From: an uncultured Mucilaginibacter sp.
GTDB lineage: Bacteria; Bacteroidota; Bacteroidia; Sphingobacteriales; Sphingobacteriaceae
Length of the DNA: 49,199 bases
Direction: 5' to 3'
Assembly (NCBI GenBank): GCA_903915155.1
Contig: CAIWRU010000148.1
Span: 1-49,199 of the forward strand
Part shown: positions 48,899 to 49,199 of the stretch, in pieces
Position numbering within the stretch: position 1 is the first letter of the stretch
Layout of the letters: each line of letters opens with the position of its first letter
Notes under the pieces: model-generated
What the model was told of the DNA's origin: nothing
Database searches by the model: none
Seen by the model: only the letters and a program-made list of their open reading frames with translations
Program-made: the position numbers and the translations under genes

Positions 48899-49199
48899 TT
48901 AAAATATTCCTGGTATCAGCTTTTTAACATTGCCCTTGTAATGGGTATACTGATCGCCAAATTCTTCGGTCAGCGCTTTTTCCTCAACGGTTATTCGGTA
49001 GCTTATAGCTATAAACGTGGGCACAAACATTATAATAAAACTTAACCAGTTATTAAGGCATAGCCCAAGCCCGGCTATTATTAATATTAGGCCCAGGTAA
49101 CTGGGGTGCCGTACTACTTTATATAATCCGTTAGTTTTTAATATGTGTTCGTTCGCGATAGCTACATCAACAGTGAACATTTTTCCTAATTGGTAAACG
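48899..49199 (-). CDS. Isoprenylcysteine carboxyl methyltransferase-like membrane protein, 3' part
   Basis: The reading frame runs off the right edge: about 99 residues are seen and the start is outside the window, so the Met at 49180 is internal (VYQLGKMFTVDVAIANEHIL precedes it). KTNGLYKVVRHPSYLGLILI is the hallmark of the ICMT/PEMT superfamily (RHPxYxG). Two membrane segments follow, then ISYRITVEEKALTEEFGDQY with the E-E-x3-x-x-F-G-x-x-Y motif. The substrate is unknown; bacterial members may methylate small or lipid substrates. It is convergent with the S41 protease gene, 6 bp from its stop. Confidence 0.85.
   Translation of the reverse strand, partial: VYQLGKMFTVDVAIANEHILKTNGLYKVVRHPSYLGLILIIAGLGLCLNNWLSFIIMFVPTFIAISYRITVEEKALTEEFGDQYTHYKGNVKKLIPGIF

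Overview
The window looks like a chromosomal segment of a Bacteroidota bacterium, most likely family Sphingobacteriaceae (Mucilaginibacter/Pedobacter-like). The reasons are the gene repertoire (SusD-free but TonB-plug/MG2 proteins, DUF4369-TlpA proteins, zinc-less DnaG, Bacteroidota-type SerB fusion), many copies of the Bacteroidota -7 promoter element TAnnTTTG just upstream of genes, and few Shine-Dalgarno sites. The species call is inference; no database search was possible. There is no prophage, CRISPR array or integrative element. Most genes are housekeeping, but the gaps between them are rich in repeats and contain an unusual pair of tRNA-like genes.

Layout. 1-7.2 kb: the 3' part of groL, an MscS channel, L-serine dehydratase, then a four-gene minus-strand operon (phosphopantetheinyl transferase, lipB, two tandem GDSL lipoproteins), and dcd. 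7.2-17.1 kb: a large MG2/TonB-plug protein, a Gly-rich exported protein, clpS, ilvE, tryptophan 2,3-dioxygenase, a universal stress protein, a SerB fused to a SerA remnant, a small lipoprotein and an NAD-dependent epimerase. 17.3-23.1 kb: an arginase-fold protein with altered metal ligands, two tandem TlpA-like thioredoxins, purD and a helical acidic-tailed protein. 23.2-31.2 kb: a secA-SPOR-M20 peptidase cluster, an exported protein, an SRPBCC protein and asnS. 31.3-36.5 kb: an EamA transporter, an orphan HigA-like regulator followed at once by dnaG, yraN and a glutaminyl cyclase lipoprotein. 36.5-37.3 kb: a Y1 (REP-type) transposase with its probable REP elements beside it. 37.3-45.3 kb: pgi, a helical protein, prfB with a programmed +1 frameshift, an esterase, a DUF486 protein, tex and an Lrp/AsnC regulator. 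45.4-45.8 kb: a dedicated transcription unit of two tRNA-like RNAs. 46.0-49.2 kb: an outer-membrane barrel, a CsbD-like protein, a C-terminal processing protease and the end of an isoprenylcysteine methyltransferase-like gene.

The strongest candidate for something new is at 45488-45750. Two tandem RNAs of 112 and 116 nt fold as tRNAs with a 7-bp acceptor stem, a Leu-like D arm, a canonical T arm, a very long structured variable arm (40 and 44 nt) and a GUC (Asp) anticodon. Paired base changes between the copies support the acceptor stem, the T stem and the variable arm. The unit has its own promoter and terminator.

Other points are a REP-type transposase with 59-62 bp REPIN-like units (one copy 14.5 kb away), GC-rich repeats that abut stop codons, long 'word-repeat' inverted repeats between genes, and promoters so close to ATG codons that some mRNAs should be leaderless. 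At several of these genes a naive TTG start actually lies inside the -7 element.
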